Below, piece after piece: positions 1 through 10,200 of a stretch of 64,000 nucleotides of DNA. The stretch is from positions 3,411,501 through 3,475,500 of the forward strand of contig JAWHQI010000201.1 of assembly GCA_033032865.1 (NCBI GenBank). The letters are read 5' to 3'. The DNA comes from Dactylorhiza incarnata. Its lineage: Eukaryota > Streptophyta > Magnoliopsida > Asparagales > Orchidaceae. The notes beneath the pieces were generated by a model. That model was not told where the DNA came from. It did not search any database and was given only the letters and a program-made list of their open reading frames with translations. Each line of letters starts with the position of its first letter. Position 1 is the first letter of the stretch. Both the position numbers and the translations under genes were made by a program.

Positions 1-53
1 GCCCTTCTGGCTCTAACACCTCAACCTGTTACCTTAGGACCTTGACCCCTATT

Positions 54-1120
54 GCCAGCCTCTCCAGAGATCCACCTGAACCCCCCGTCTAGGTGAGAGC
101 CAGGGAGCGGAATCGATCTGGGGCATTCCAGCACCAACATATCCAACCTTGCTAGCCTCTCCAGAGATCAACCTGAACCCCCCGTCTAGGTGAGAGCCCG
201 GGAGCAGAATCGATCTGGAGCATTCCAGCACCATCATATCCAACCTTGCCAGCCTCTCCAGAGATCAACCTGAACCCCCCGTCTAGGTGAGAGCCCGGGT
301 GCGGAATCGATCTGGGGCATTCCAGCACCATCATATCCAACCTTGCCAGCCTCTCCAGAGATCAACCTGAACCCCCCGTCTAGGTGAGAGCCCGGGAGCG
401 GAATCGATCTGGGGCATTCCAGCACCATCATATCCAACCTTGCCAGCCTCTCCAAAGATCAACCTGAACCCCCCGTCTAGGTGAGAGCCCGGGAGCGGAA
501 TCGATTTGGGGCATTCCAGCACCATCATATCCAACCTTGCCAGCCTCTCCAGAGATCAACCTGAACCCCCCGTCTAGGTGAGAGCCCGGGAGCGGAATCG
601 ATCTGGGGCATTCCAGCACCATCATATCCAACCTTGCCAGCCTCTCCAGAGATCAACCTGAACCCCCCGTCAAGGTGAGAGCCCGGGAGCGGAATCAATC
701 TGGGGCATTCCAGCACCATCATATCCAACCTTGCCATCCTCTCCAGAGATCAACCTGAACCCCCCGTCTAGGTGAGAGCCCGGGAGCGGAATCGATCTGG
801 GGCATTCCGGCACCATCATATCCAACCTTGCCAGCCTCTCCAGAGATCAACCTGAACCACCCGTCTAGGTGAGAGCCCGGGAGCGGAATCGATCTGGGGC
901 ATTCCAGCACCATCATATCCAACCTTGCCAGCCTCTCCAGAGATCAACCTGAACCCCCCGTCTAGGTGAGAGCCCGGGAGCGAAATCGATCTGGGGCATT
1001 CCGGCACCATCATATCCAACCTTGCCAGCCTCTCCAGAGATCAACCTGAACCCCCCGTCTAGGTGAGAGCCCGGGAACGGAATCGATCTGGGGCATTCCA
1101 GCACCATCATATCCAACCTT
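54..1120. repeat. 97-bp tandem array, 11 copies, in Tat 3' UTR
   Basis: The phrase TCTCCAGAGATC recurs at 61, 158, 255, 352 and so on, with an exact 97-bp step, ending near 1120. Copies differ by only a few substitutions, and the period never changes. It lies between the integrase end (1198) and the unseen 3' LTR. Tat elements are known for hypervariable 3' UTR tandem repeats that can seed satellite DNA. Since 97 is not a multiple of 3, the ~67-residue antisense reading frames across it shift frame at each copy and are not genes. Confidence 0.95.
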
Positions 1121-1197
1121 TGTCATGTCGGCACGGTAGTAGTTATAAGCATTATAAAAAAGGAGTAAGACATTCAGTAAACAATATGGCAAGGCTT

Positions 1198-1566
1198 TTA
1201 AGGGTAAAATCGATTCAAATCATCCCCACTCCTGGCTCGGTCGAGGGGCACCCCCTCCACATCCTGGAGGTGATATCCCCCCGACTTGAGCACCCCGCTT
1301 ACAATATATGGACCCTCCCAGTTGGGGTTAAGTTTACCCACCGCGGCCCCTCTGCCGGCCGCATCGACCTTCTTCAAGACAAGATCCCCTTTCTGAAAGT
1401 GCCTGATCCGGATATGTTTGTCAAAATATCGAGCCATCCGTCGTTTGACCTCTTCCTGTCTAATGGTGGCCAAGTCCCGGAGTTCTTCCACCAGGTCCAA
1501 AGACATCCTTTGCTCGGCATTGTTATCTTCTAGCCACTCTTCATCCCCCTTGCTTGCAGCGATCAC
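1198..1566 (-). pseudogene. Tat integrase C-terminal part
   Basis: About 120 residues ending at the pol terminus. A charged helix-rich segment (EEVKRRMARYFDK) is followed by the integrase C-terminal fold: a GDLVLKK strand, then NWEGPYIV and the closing DDLNRFYP. This is the usual tail of Tat and Athila integrases, which bind the element's DNA ends during insertion in the nucleus. It is separated from the catalytic core by a frameshift at the boundary (about 1563-1570), next to a short G/C run. The original protein was continuous with the upstream core. There is no chromodomain, as expected for Tat elements. Confidence 0.85.
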
Positions 1567-2340
1567 CCGGGGGTCTTTACCTCAAACTCTATGGGGAGAA
1601 CGGCCTCGGACCCGTGAGAGAGCGTGAATGGGGTCTCCCCAGTGGCGGTATTCAGAGTAGTCCTCATGGCCCAGAGGACGGAGGGTAGCTGTTCCACCCA
1701 ATTTCCTCGACGGTTCTCCACTTTCTTTTTTAGTAGGTTAACGATTATCTTGTTCGCCGCCTCCACCTGCCCATTGCTCCTCGGGTGGTGGACCGAAGCG
1801 AACCTGAGGTCAATGCCGAGCTGAGTGCAGAAGCCAACAAACTCTTCACTCGCAAACTGCGGCCCATTGTCCGTCACTATAGCTAGAGGGAGTCCATGCC
1901 TGCAAATTATTTCCCCCCACACAAAATTCCTTACAACCTGAGATGTTACCTTAGCAAGTGCTTTCACCTCTACCCACTTGGAGAAGTAGTCGATCATGAC
2001 CAGCAGGAACTTCCTCTGGCCGCTGGCTTGGGGAAAGGGACCGACCAGGTCCAGCCCCCATATGGCGAAGGGCCAGGGAGCCGTGATGGTCCGGAGTCTT
2101 TGAGCTGGAAGGAGCTGGAGCGGAGCATAGAGCTGGCATTTCGGACACTTTCTTGCGAACTCTGCCGCATCCTTGCTGAGAGTGGGCCAGAAGTAGCCTT
2201 GCCTCAACACCCTCCCTTCCAGGGTCTGACTCCCGGAGTGACTGCCGCACTCCCCGGAGTGGATTTCTTCCAGCACTCTCGGGACCTCCTCCTCGGAGAC
2301 ACAACGGGCCAGGAGTCCCGAGAGGGTCTTTCTATATAGC
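1563..2340 (-). pseudogene. Tat integrase, zinc-binding and catalytic core
   Basis: The HHCC zinc module is visible (histidines in EEIHSGECGSHSG, cysteines in ARKCPKCQ). The catalytic core follows with the D,D,E pattern: the first Asp in WGLDLVGP, the second in VTDNGPQF, and the Glu in SNGQVEAANK. The open frame runs from 2276, but homology begins upstream in the RNase H frame. A one-base shift near 2336-2345, beside a run of Gs on the coding strand, separates the two. All three catalytic acidic residues are kept, so the core looks recently functional; only the flanking frameshifts disable it. Confidence 0.9.
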
Positions 2341-3328
2341 CCCCTGCATGCAAGGAGTAATAGGCAGACTTATACCTGAAGCGTCTCTTGTCCACATCCT
2401 CTCCAGGGAACTGCCCGGAGGATAGGAAGGTGATGAACGGATCCATCCATGAGGATTGTTGATCCACCTCCATCAATTCTCCTTCCTCGATGGAGGGTCG
2501 GAAGAGTTCTGAAGTCGTCCCTCCCGCCCGGGGACCGAACTTGGCTAAGAGGTCCGCCTGGGCGTTCTCCTCCCTCGGCACGTGCTTGATGGAGAAGGTG
2601 CGGAACTGCCCGATGACCCCCTTAACCTTCTCCAGGTATAGCAGGAGGGTCGGGTCCTTTGCTTCAAACTCTCCCTTGATCTGGTATGCTACCACCATGG
2701 AGTCCGTGGAGACCTCCACGTCCTGCACTCCCAGTTCTCGGGCCAGCCGAAGGCCCGCTATCACCGCTTCGTACTCAGCCTGGTTGTTGGTAATTGGGAA
2801 ATGGATGTTTAAGGCTTGCTCAATCTGATTCCCCTGAGGACTTACCAGGACTATTCCCCCTCCATAGGAGTATTTTCCCGACGCTCTGTCCACCAACATC
2901 TTCCATGCCTCTGGGGGAGGTGGCTCGTGCTCCCCCACTTCGGCCGCATAGTCGGCCATGAAATCTGCCACCGCCTGAGCCCTGATGGACGTCCTGGGCA
3001 CGAACGTGATATTGAATTCACTTAACTCCACGGACCACTTTGCCAACCTTCCTGAGTGCTCCACCCCTTCCATGATTTTACGGAGCGGGTGGTCCACCAC
3101 TACCCTGATTGAATGGGCTTGAAAGTAAGGCCGGAGCCTCCGGGCTGACACCACCAATGCGAAGGCCAACTTTTCCAAGATCGGGTACCGGAGCTCTGCC
3201 TTCTTCAGCACACGGCTGACGTAGTAGATAGGGAACTGTTTCTTCCCCTCCTCCCGGATCAACACGGAACTTACTGCTTCGGACCCTACCCCCAGGTACA
3301 GGGATAGGTCTTCTCCTAGCCTTGGTCC
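2204..3328 (-). pseudogene. Tat RNase H plus second archaeal-type RNase H (aRNH)
   Basis: Continues the pol frame after the stop at 3329-3331. The first part is the RT-associated RNase H (IYYVSRVLKKAELRYPILEK, then LRPYFQAHSIRVVVDHPL), followed by its connection (FVPRTSIRAQAVADFMADY). From about residue 120 of the open frame a second RNase H domain starts, typical of Tat elements: WKMLVDRASG, GIVLVSPQGN, NNQAEYEAVIAGL, STDSMVV and HVPREENAQADLLA. It keeps the Glu of AEYEA and the Asp of TDSM. The frame ends at 2204 because of the frameshift before integrase. Confidence 0.88.
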
Positions 3329-5563
3329 CTAGAGCAGAGGGGTTTGGGTGAGCTGTTCTTTCAGAGCCTGGAAGGCCTTCTCGCACTCCGGGGTCCATTC
3401 AAACTTCTTGTTGCCCCGCAGCACCTTGAAGAAAGGCGCACACTTTTCTCCCGCCTTGGAGAGGAACTTGCTGAGCCCAGCCAACTTCCCTGTAAGGCTC
3501 TGAACCTCCTTCAGATTTCTCGGCGACCCCAACTCCATCACCGCTTTAACTTTGTCCGGGTTAGGTTCCACTCCCGCGGGGGTGAGCAAGTGGCCCAGGA
3601 ACTTCCCTCGGCTCGCCCCGAAGACACACTTCAAGGGATTGAGTTTCATCTTGTACCGCCGCATGGTCCCGAATGTCTCTTCGAGGTCTCGGAGGTGAGA
3701 CCCGAGGTCCCGGCTCTTCACCATGAGGTCATCTACATAAACCTCTAAGTTTCTTCCCTTCTGCTCACGGAAGACTCTGTCCATCATCCTTTGGTATGTG
3801 GCACCTGCATTCTTGAGCCCGAACGGCATCATTTTATAACAGTAGCATCCATCCCCCATGATGAAGGAGACATCTTTGATGTCTGGGGGATGCATGCGGA
3901 TTTGATGGTAACCTGAAAAAGCATCTAAGAAAGACATCACAGGGAAACCGACGGCTGAGTCAACCAGCGGGTCGATTCTAGGCAGGGGGTAACAATCCTT
4001 AGGGCATGATTTATTAAGCAAGGAAAAGTCGATACACATCCTCCACTTACCTCCCCCTTTTTTCACCATAACGACGTTGGAGACCCAGCCTGGATACTGG
4101 ATCTCCGATACAAAGCCTGCCTGTAGGAGTTTTCCCACCTCCTCGCGGATGGGCCCTTCCAGCTTGTCTGCGACGACCCTCCTCTTCTGGAGGATGGGGC
4201 GGGCACTAGGGTCGAGGTTGAGGCGATGGCAAGCCACATCCGTGTCGATCCCGGGCATTTCCGCGGCGCTCCAAGCGAAGACGTCCACGTTCTTCTGTAC
4301 GCAAGCCAGAATCTCCGCTTGATCTTCCGGGCTGAGTTCTCCGCTGACCCGGACTTTTTCCACCACCCCCAGCCGGGTGGTGACCTCGAGCTCTACGACC
4401 TCGTCCACCGCCTCCAACCGGGACTGCTCTCCCCAAGCCCTCTCCTCTTCGGCACAAGTGGGAGCCTGGGTTTCCTCCTCGATTTCCTTCTCTACCACCA
4501 TCAGCTCTTCCGCCCTTCCCTCCTGGGCCTTCTCTTCTTCTTCCTTTCCTTCCGCCCGGGGTACCTCAGCTACCCCTTCCTGGGCATGGACTTCATCTCC
4601 CTCCATCTTCTCCTCGACTACCTCCATACTTCCGGCTTCGGCCGCCTCCTCCATCATCCTATCCCACTCCTCAGCTTCTCCCATCCAGGAGATGGTGTTG
4701 ACAGCTGTTACGTAGCACTGTCTCGCCACCTTGGGATCCCCCCTGATCCGCACCTGAACCCCTCCGTCGCTGAATTTAAGGCATTGATGAAAGGTGGAAG
4801 GGACACAGCAAAACACGCTGATGAGTGGCCGTCCGAAGATAGCATTGTAACTGCTTGGGGCGTCCACTATGACAAAATGACAGTTCCGGGACTGCCCACC
4901 CAGGGTCACATGAGGCCCTACTCCCCCTTCTACTTCCTTCCTCTCCCCCGAGAATCCGAACAGAGGGCCATCTGAGGCCAACACCCTCCTGGGCTCCACC
5001 TCCGTCTTGTCGAACGCCTTCTTGAAGATGACGTTGACCAAACTTCCGTTGTCCACTAGGATCCGGGAGACGGTGAAGTTCTCGATCGCCGTCTGAATAA
5101 CCAGCGCGTCGCAGAATGGGTCCTCATAGCCCGTCATGTCTTTCTGGGTGAAAACGATTTTTTCGGCCGGGGGCGGAGCGGTGGATGTCGAAGCCACGCT
5201 TCGGCGGTAGATGGTATGGAGGCTAGCCTTGCGGGTCGCCTCCACCCCTACCCCCCCATGGATCACCCCGATCCCTCCTCTACTTCCCATATTGTTTCTA
5301 TCCTCACACCTTTCCTCATCCTCCTCTCGAGGTTCAACCTCCACGATCCTTACTGGCTGCTGCTGTGGTGGCGCGGGCGCTCTGCCCCTCTTCACTTCTA
5401 GGAACTCCGTACAGGTGTCCGTCGAGTGACCTTCCACATCATGGAATATACAATATGGCAATGCCACTTCCCTTGCCTCGGCCTCTGCCACCCTATTCCT
5501 TCTTCTCCTAGCGGCTGCCGTTTCTGCCTCTCCTCCCCTTCCTCTTCCTCTTCCTCTTCCTCA
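3329..5563 (-). pseudogene. Tat protease and reverse transcriptase
   Basis: Near the start is a zinc-knuckle-like CIFHDVEGHSTDTC motif. The aspartic protease follows at about 5050 with LVDNGSLVNVIF, where DNG replaces DTG as is common in Tat and Athila. An acidic Glu-rich linker comes next, then RT: CIDFSLLNKSCPKD, FLDAFSGYHQI, MPFGLKNAGATYQRMM, the catalytic YVDD near 3745 (EVYVDDLMVKS), and the thumb/connection (GKFLGHLLT to LTQTPLL). The RT core is uninterrupted over 700 codons. The in-frame TAG at 3329-3331 lies just after RT and before RNase H, and a TGA at 5561-5563 cuts it from gag. Both look like point mutations in a once single gag-pol frame. Confidence 0.92.
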
Positions 5564-5628
5564 TCCAATCGCCATGGCCTGTTGGGGAGGGGGAGGCATT
5601 TGCATCGGACCTTGCCTCCACCCTAACT

Positions 5629-5648
5629 GGGGGGGGGGGGGGGGGGGG
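5629..5648 (+). repeat. G20 homopolymer between gag and protease
   Basis: Twenty consecutive Gs on the plus strand (C20 on the coding strand), immediately after the gag stop at 5654-5656. In the coding register it reads as a proline run. Gag and pol remain in the same frame across it at its present length. Runs like this slip in replication and sequencing, so the length may not be exact. Confidence 0.9.
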
Positions 5649-5653
5649 CTCCA

Positions 5654-6859
5654 TTATCCTCTGACATGGTTACCCCTTCCTGGGCCGTAACCTCTTCCCT
5701 GCCCATGCATTCCTCCACCTTGCGGCCACCATTCCCCCTCCGGGGCCCGGGGCACTTCCCTTCTCCTGACCTCCTGCTGCCTCACCTCCGGCTCACTGAG
5801 CTTTGCTAGCCTCTTGGTGAGCTCCGGATTGGCTTCCTCACTCGCGACTTCCTCCGACACCCTCTCCATCAGCTCTTCAAAGGAGACGGGGGCTTTTCTC
5901 TTCAACGCCATCTTGAAGAAACTCTCTTTCAACCCGACCGTGAAGGCGAGTTGGAGTGCAAACCCAGGCATCTCCTGAGTGAGCTGCACTTCCTCCTGGA
6001 ATCGATCGGCATACTGAGCCAGCGATACCCTGGGTCCCTGCTTCACTGCGAAGAGGGAATCAGCGTCCTTCTTCCTCTTTTTTGAGGTCGAGAACCTCAG
6101 CAAAAAACTTCGGTGCAAATCCTCGAACGAGTAGATTGACCCTGCAGGGAGATGTTGGAACCAGTCCCTGGCCTTCTCCTTGAGGGTGAAGGCAAAGAGC
6201 CGACACTTGAAGGCATCTGACATCGGCCTGATGGAGACTGAGTCTTCGAAACTCTGCAGGTGCTGGACAGTGTCATCTCTACCATTATAGTACACCCGGT
6301 CCCATTCTCCAAATCCCCCCGGGATGGGTGCGGAAAGCACCAACTCACAAAAGGGGCTTCCCCCTCCTGTCACTCTTCCTGGCTCCACTCGTCCCCCAAG
6401 CTCGCTCGCCAAACTTGAGCTCGCTGGGACTGTGCTCGCGAGGGCGGTGCTCGCCTGAACCACCCCGACAGTCGCCGCTTCCTCTTGGCGCGCACTCGCT
6501 AGTGTCGCGCTCGCTGGGACGGAGCTCGCCAGCACTGAGCTAGCCGGCACGGAGCTCGCCGGACTGGCGAACAGCACTCGCCCTTCCTGGCTCTGACCTA
6601 AGCCAACGACAACTTCCTTTCCAGCCCTTCCTCCTGGTGCCTTCTCGCCGACTGCTGTTGGGGGAGGGGTCGCCTGAGGTGCTGGGGTCGCAAACTCACT
6701 TCGCAGAGCTGTGACCGTGAACCCCAAGGTGTCGAGCACCTCCTTTCTGAAATCCGCGAGCATCCTAGCCATCGCCTCCTGAGGAGTCTCGCCGAACCCC
6801 TCGCCCTGCTCCTCATCTCCTGCCATAACCCTTCTCTGGAACTTTCTTGAACCAGCCAT
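5654..6859 (-). CDS. Tat gag polyprotein
   Basis: A 401-codon open frame with ATG at 6857-6859, about 240 bp downstream of the TATA box. Residues ~94-160 form a Ser/Ala/Pro repeat linker (units like SSVPASSVLAS). Residues ~185-355 are the retrotransposon gag (capsid) domain: FAFTLKEKARDWFQHLPAGS, the QGPRVSLAQYADRFQEEV helix and LKESFFKMAL. The tail is Gly/Arg-rich (GRGYGPGRGNHVRG) and probably binds RNA. The capsid assembles the cytoplasmic particle for reverse transcription. The zinc-knuckle-like motif lies downstream in the pol frame, so the TAA at 5654 probably truncates gag. Gag appears otherwise intact. Confidence 0.9.
   Translation of the reverse strand: MAGSRKFQRRVMAGDEEQGEGFGETPQEAMARMLADFRKEVLDTLGFTVTALRSEFATPAPQATPPPTAVGEKAPGGRAGKEVVVGLGQSQEGRVLFASPASSVPASSVLASSVPASATLASARQEEAATVGVVQASTALASTVPASSSLASELGGRVEPGRVTGGGSPFCELVLSAPIPGGFGEWDRVYYNGRDDTVQHLQSFEDSVSIRPMSDAFKCRLFAFTLKEKARDWFQHLPAGSIYSFEDLHRSFLLRFSTSKKRKKDADSLFAVKQGPRVSLAQYADRFQEEVQLTQEMPGFALQLAFTVGLKESFFKMALKRKAPVSFEELMERVSEEVASEEANPELTKRLAKLSEPEVRQQEVRRREVPRAPEGEWWPQGGGMHGQGRGYGPGRGNHVRG
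6379..6577 (-). repeat. CTCGC-word repeats encoding the gag Ser/Ala linker
   Basis: Within gag, GCTCGCC and close variants (GCTCGCT, GCTCGCG) recur every 12-30 bp; exact GCTCGCC is seen at least four times. The same heptamer occurs at least eight times in this element's own LTR at 7300-7760. The array encodes the SSVPAS-like linker, so the protein repeat is a by-product of, or tolerated with, the DNA repeat. Confidence 0.75.
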
Positions 6860-7094
6860 GCTCCACGCTTACCGGTCCCTCGGAAGAGATAGGCAGATAA
6901 CCCGGACAAAGAACAAAGACCTTGGTCTCAGCAAGGAGGTCCCTCCAATAACCCGGAAGATCGTTGAGCGCTTCCCCTCCCAAGCTAAAGCTAAGACTCG
7001 GGCACCTTGGAGAGCTAGAGAGCCCAAACCAAAGCGACCTATGGAGAGAAGAAGACTCAAAGATTCTGAAACCGGTCCTCTTCCAAGGTGCCCC

Positions 7095-7112
7095 TTAAGG
7101 TCTATTTATAGA
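7095..7112 (-). promoter_or_regulatory. TATA box of Tat LTR
   Basis: The coding strand reads CTATAAATAGACC, followed by GGGGCACCTTGGAA. The plus-strand Tat LTR has CTATAAAAAGACC then GGGCACCTTGGGAA at 37123, so the TATA and the putative start region are conserved between the copies. Gag starts about 240 bp downstream. Confidence 0.75.
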
Positions 7113-7261
7113 TTTTGGTTTTGTGGTCTGTCAATAGCCAACTCCCGCTATCCCTTCTTACTATCCGCACCCCAAATTGGTCTGCTAACAGCCAAACTCC
7201 GATGTTCGGAGGCGCTACCCGCAGACCACCAGGGGTTTTTTGGTAAAGGACCCCCCAGGCG

Positions 7262-7770
7262 CTGACGAACTAGAGACCCCTGACCTGTTCAGTGAACACG
7301 GGGCTCGCCGAAAGATCTGGCTGGCTCGCCAAAGCCGCCTAGCGAACTCCTCCGACCGGCTGGCTCGCCTGCCTCTACGGATCGCCTGCCGAACCGCTCC
7401 TTAGCGGGCCGAGCTCGCCAAAATGGCTAATTGTACCCCAGAAATGGCTATTTGTACCCCAAGGCCCCGGACCTGCCTAGCAAGCTCCTCCGACCGGCAG
7501 GCTCGCCAAAGCCACCTAGCGAACTCCTCTGACCGGCTGACTCGCCTGCCTCTATGGCTCGCCTGCCGAACCGCTCCTTAGCGGGCCGAGTTCGCCAAAA
7601 TGGCTAACTGTACCCCATAAATGGCTATTTGTACCCCAAGGTCCCGGACCTGCCTAGCGAGCTCCTCCGACCGGCAGGCTCGCCAAAGCCACCTAGCGAA
7701 CTCCCCCGACCGGCTGGCTCGCCTGCCTCTGGGGCTCGCCTGCCGAACCGCTCCTTAGCTCGCTCCCTAG
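7262..7770. repeat. ~178-bp tandem repeat in Tat U3, about 3 copies
   Basis: The block beginning GCTCGCCAAAGCC recurs at about 7323, 7501 and 7678 (steps of 177-178 bp), each followed by CTAGCGAACTCC, ACCGGCTG and GCTCGCCTGCC. It lies upstream of the TATA box in the coding orientation, where enhancer-type repeats occur in plant LTRs. The third copy is truncated. Confidence 0.85.
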
Positions 7771-7816
7771 GTTGTGCGAACCAGGGACCCTCCCTGGCGA
7801 ACATCGGGGTTGTACA

Positions 7817-8225
7817 ATATCATTGTGATAAATCAAAGAAAGTATACTACGACATATATCATCGTGTCAATAAGGTACATACGATGATATCGTTGTGAGA
7901 ACTCAAAGAAAGTCTGCTGAGACATATATCGTCGTGTCAATAAGGTACACACGACGATATCGTTGTGAGGACCTAAAAGTCAGCTAAGGTATATATCATC
8001 TTGCCAACAAGGTACACACGATGATATCGTTGAGAGGACTCAAGAAGAATCATCTTAGGCTTATATCGTCGTGTCAATAAGGTACACACGACAATTTCGT
8101 TGAGAGGACTCAAAAAGAATCAGCTAAGTCATATATCATTGTGACAACAAGCTTCATACGACGATATCGCTGTGAGGACTCATGAAAAATTTGCTAAGTC
8201 ATTTATCATCGTGAGAACAAGGTGT
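7817..8225. repeat. ~70-bp tandem array with CGATATCG palindromes
   Basis: The phrase AAGGTACA(C/T) recurs at about 7872, 7942, 8009 and 8079 (steps of 67-70 bp), with diverged copies at both ends. Each unit has near-palindromes such as ACGACGATATCGTTGT and ATATATCGTCGTGT. It sits between the Tat LTR (ends 7816) and the Athila LTR (starts 8226), so it is the host sequence both inserted in. I infer an older LTR, because the plus-strand copia LTR at 37700-38410 carries a similar GATATCGTC word, but no coding part is attached. Confidence 0.7.
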
Positions 8226-8387
8226 TGATGAGTAGTAAATTATATGTTTTTTAGTATAGTTTTTAGTATACTTTTAATTAAAATATTGAATTTTTCTATG
8301 AAAATTAATGAATATAGTGTTTGTTTTGTTATTTTCTGCACTAACTTAGTTTTATTTTCTATTTTGCAATTTTTCTGTTAGGTCACG

Positions 8388-8413
8388 CCCTCGGTCACGC
8401 TCGTGACCGAGGG
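8388..8413. repeat. Perfect 12-bp inverted repeat in Athila LTR
   Basis: CCCTCGGTCACG, a 2-nt CT loop, then its exact reverse complement. The equivalent in the 3' LTR (34766-34791) has the same outer stem with two changes. Degenerate versions of the same word (TCACGCCC...GTGACC) recur at about 8485, 8580, 8700 and 8815 and in the 3' LTR. Confidence 0.85.
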
Positions 8414-8869
8414 AGTGTCAACTTAAAGTGTCAATTTCCATCTCTCAGCCGCTTTTTGTGCAAATCGCGATGAAAAATAAAGTCACGCCCTTAGTCATGC
8501 CCGTGACCGAGGCCGTCTAGCTTATCACGCCCATGCCTCAACGAATCTGACCACATCCAGCAAATCTCGACGAATTGATCAAGTCAGGCCCTTGGTCAGG
8601 CCCCTGACCAAGGACGTATAGCACACCATGCCCGTGATCAGCCAAACTTCCAGATCCATCCAAAAGGCCAGCTGTTCCGAAGACTTCTCCAACACACCCC
8701 AGGTCACGCCCGTGTAGCACATCACACCCGTGTTCGGACACGTCCCCGGTCAAACTCTTCCAGAATCTTCCAGAGGGCCAGCTATTTTGACCCCTCGATC
8801 AAGCCCAGGATTACACGCCCTCGTTCACGCCCGTGACCTAGGGCGTGTACTTCAAAATTTTGTCTATAA

Positions 8870-8882
8870 ATAAGACTCGACC
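8870..8882 (+). promoter_or_regulatory. TATA box of Athila LTR
   Basis: GTCTATAAATAAGACTC, conserved at about 35227-35242 in the 3' LTR (GTCTATAAATAAGACCC). It follows the palindrome array, as expected of a U3/R boundary. Confidence 0.65.
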
Positions 8883-9884
8883 CCCTCCCTTTTTCTCTCT
8901 CTTACTTAGCCCATTTGGGCTCTTTTTCTCGTATTTTTCTTCATTTTTAGGTTTAGTTTTAATATTTTGTATTTTGTATTTTTTTGTATTTTCTTTTTAA
9001 TTAATGTAATGCCTTTTATTTTTTGTAATTTCCTTTTGCAATAAATAAATTAGTTTAAATTTCTTGTAATTTTATTTCTATCATGCAATTTTAATTTCTA
9101 GGTTAGTTTCAATTCCTGCAATTTCATTTCTGTCCTGCAATTTTCATTTTTTGCTTAGTTTCAATTCCCACAATTTCATTTATGTCATGCAGTTTTCATT
9201 TCTAGCTTAGCTTTCATTTTATACAATTTCATTTTATGTAATTTCCTTTCTTGCAATTTTCCCTTTTTTTCCTCTTTTGTTTCGTGTTTTTTTATTATTT
9301 AGTTTTTAGCTTTTATTTCCTCTCTTTTCATATCTTATTTCGTGTTATTTTCATGTTATTTTCGTTTAGTTTTTAGCTTTGATTTGAATTTATTCGTCCT
9401 CATTATTTCCGTTATTTTCTTCCTTCGATTTATTCCTGAAATAAACGTGTCGAGTTCACATTCCGATTGTGAATTTCGATAGCAATTTTTGCATTCTAGC
9501 TAGCCGAGAGTGGTAGAAATTTTGTAAATAAAACATTTATTTTATTATGTTTTAATGGAGCCCTTATGGTGTTTGGTGTATGGCTATTCATATTTGATGA
9601 AAAGCTCCAAAACCAAAAGATGGAGGGAATCCAAATTATTTGGAGGGAAACCATTCATGAAGGAAATGATGAACCATTTAGTCCCACCTTGCCTTTTCCA
9701 TTCTTGTTGGTGTGTATAAAAATTAGTTCACACATTCTTATTTGTTCAAAAGAACATAAGGAGAAACAATGAACCACTCGCGTGCGCGCGCGCACGCACC
9801 GCACAGGACCAGACCGGATTCGGATCCGGATTTGGGATTTGGGGAAGAATTGAATTGTCTTTTTTGTACAAAATAGTTTTAGTA

Positions 9885-10200
9885 TTTTTATTCGGAGTTG
9901 CGTCGAATAGAAGTCGGAGCTGCGTCGAGTAGAACTCGAAGTGGCGTCGACTGGCTCGCTTGAAATTAAAGTTGCGTCGAATGGATCTCGACGCACCCAA
10001 CCCACGCCGATAAGAACTCGACGTAGCGTCGACAAGTTCTCCGTCAGCATGACATGCGTCGATAAGAACTCGACGTAACGTCGAGTTGCTTTGAATAGAA
10101 CTCCATCATTTTAACTTGCATCGATAATAACTCGACGTAGTGTAGAGTAGCGTCGATATGATTTTGACGCAGCGTCGAATAGAACTCGATGTGACCTCTG
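9885..10200. repeat. GCGTCGA...TCGACG inverted-word array in solo LTR
   Basis: About ten copies of GCGTCGA separated by 7-10 bp from its complement (for example GCGTCGAATAG then AACTCGACG), spaced roughly 25-60 bp. The word is the same as in the minus-strand copia element's LTR (51139-51465) and gag (47965-48183). Confidence 0.75.

Larger units (their letters stand above)
1..7816 (-). mobile_element. Ty3/gypsy Tat-lineage LTR retrotransposon, 3' LTR outside window
   Basis: Read right to left: LTR (start at 7816), gag, protease, RT, RNase H, a second archaeal-type RNase H, integrase, then a tandem-repeat 3' UTR. The extra RNase H after the RT-linked one and the repeat-filled 3' UTR are hallmarks of the Tat group (Ogre/Retand/TatIV). 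Gag and pol share one reading frame from 6859 to 2204, broken only by stops at 5654-5656, 5561-5563 and 3329-3331. Frameshifts follow near 2340 and 1565. So few lesions suggest a fairly young insertion. The LTR start TGTACAACCC is shared with the plus-strand LTR at 36577, which fixes the family boundary. The 3' LTR is not in the window. Confidence 0.9.
6935..7816 (-). repeat. Tat 5' LTR (inner edge approximate)
   Basis: The outer end is TGTACAACCC (reverse complement of 7807-7816). It matches the start of the plus-strand Tat LTR at 36577, including the following TTTGCC/TTCGCC. Similarity returns around the TATA box (7095-7112) and in the downstream stretch ending GGGACCTCC at 6935, where the two LTRs diverge. 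The exact inner edge and primer binding site were not found. U3 is filled with a ~178-bp repeat not shared with the other Tat LTR. Confidence 0.8.
8226..9510 (+). repeat. Athila 5' LTR, first segment
   Basis: Aligns to 34596-35846: TGATGAGTAG start, the TCACGCCC/GTGACC palindrome block (8380-8850), the TATAAATAAGACTC promoter at about 8875, long T-rich ATTTC/GCAATTT repeats, and CTAGCTAGCCGAGAG at the break. The LTR resumes at 31971 with GCTCGTGCGTACGAATCG; the 3' LTR has ACTCATGCATACGAATCG at that point. No genes. Confidence 0.88.

Noticed and set aside
49..1192. Ladder of ~67-residue minus-strand reading frames
   Set aside because: They restart every 97 bp and come from the tandem repeat, whose period shifts the frame; no start context or family.
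1063..1533. 156-codon plus-strand frame
   Set aside because: Lies antisense to the Tat integrase tail; no similarity of its own.
4226..4975. 249-codon plus-strand frame over Tat protease-RT
   Set aside because: Antisense of the Glu-rich pol linker, which yields open reading frames on the other strand.
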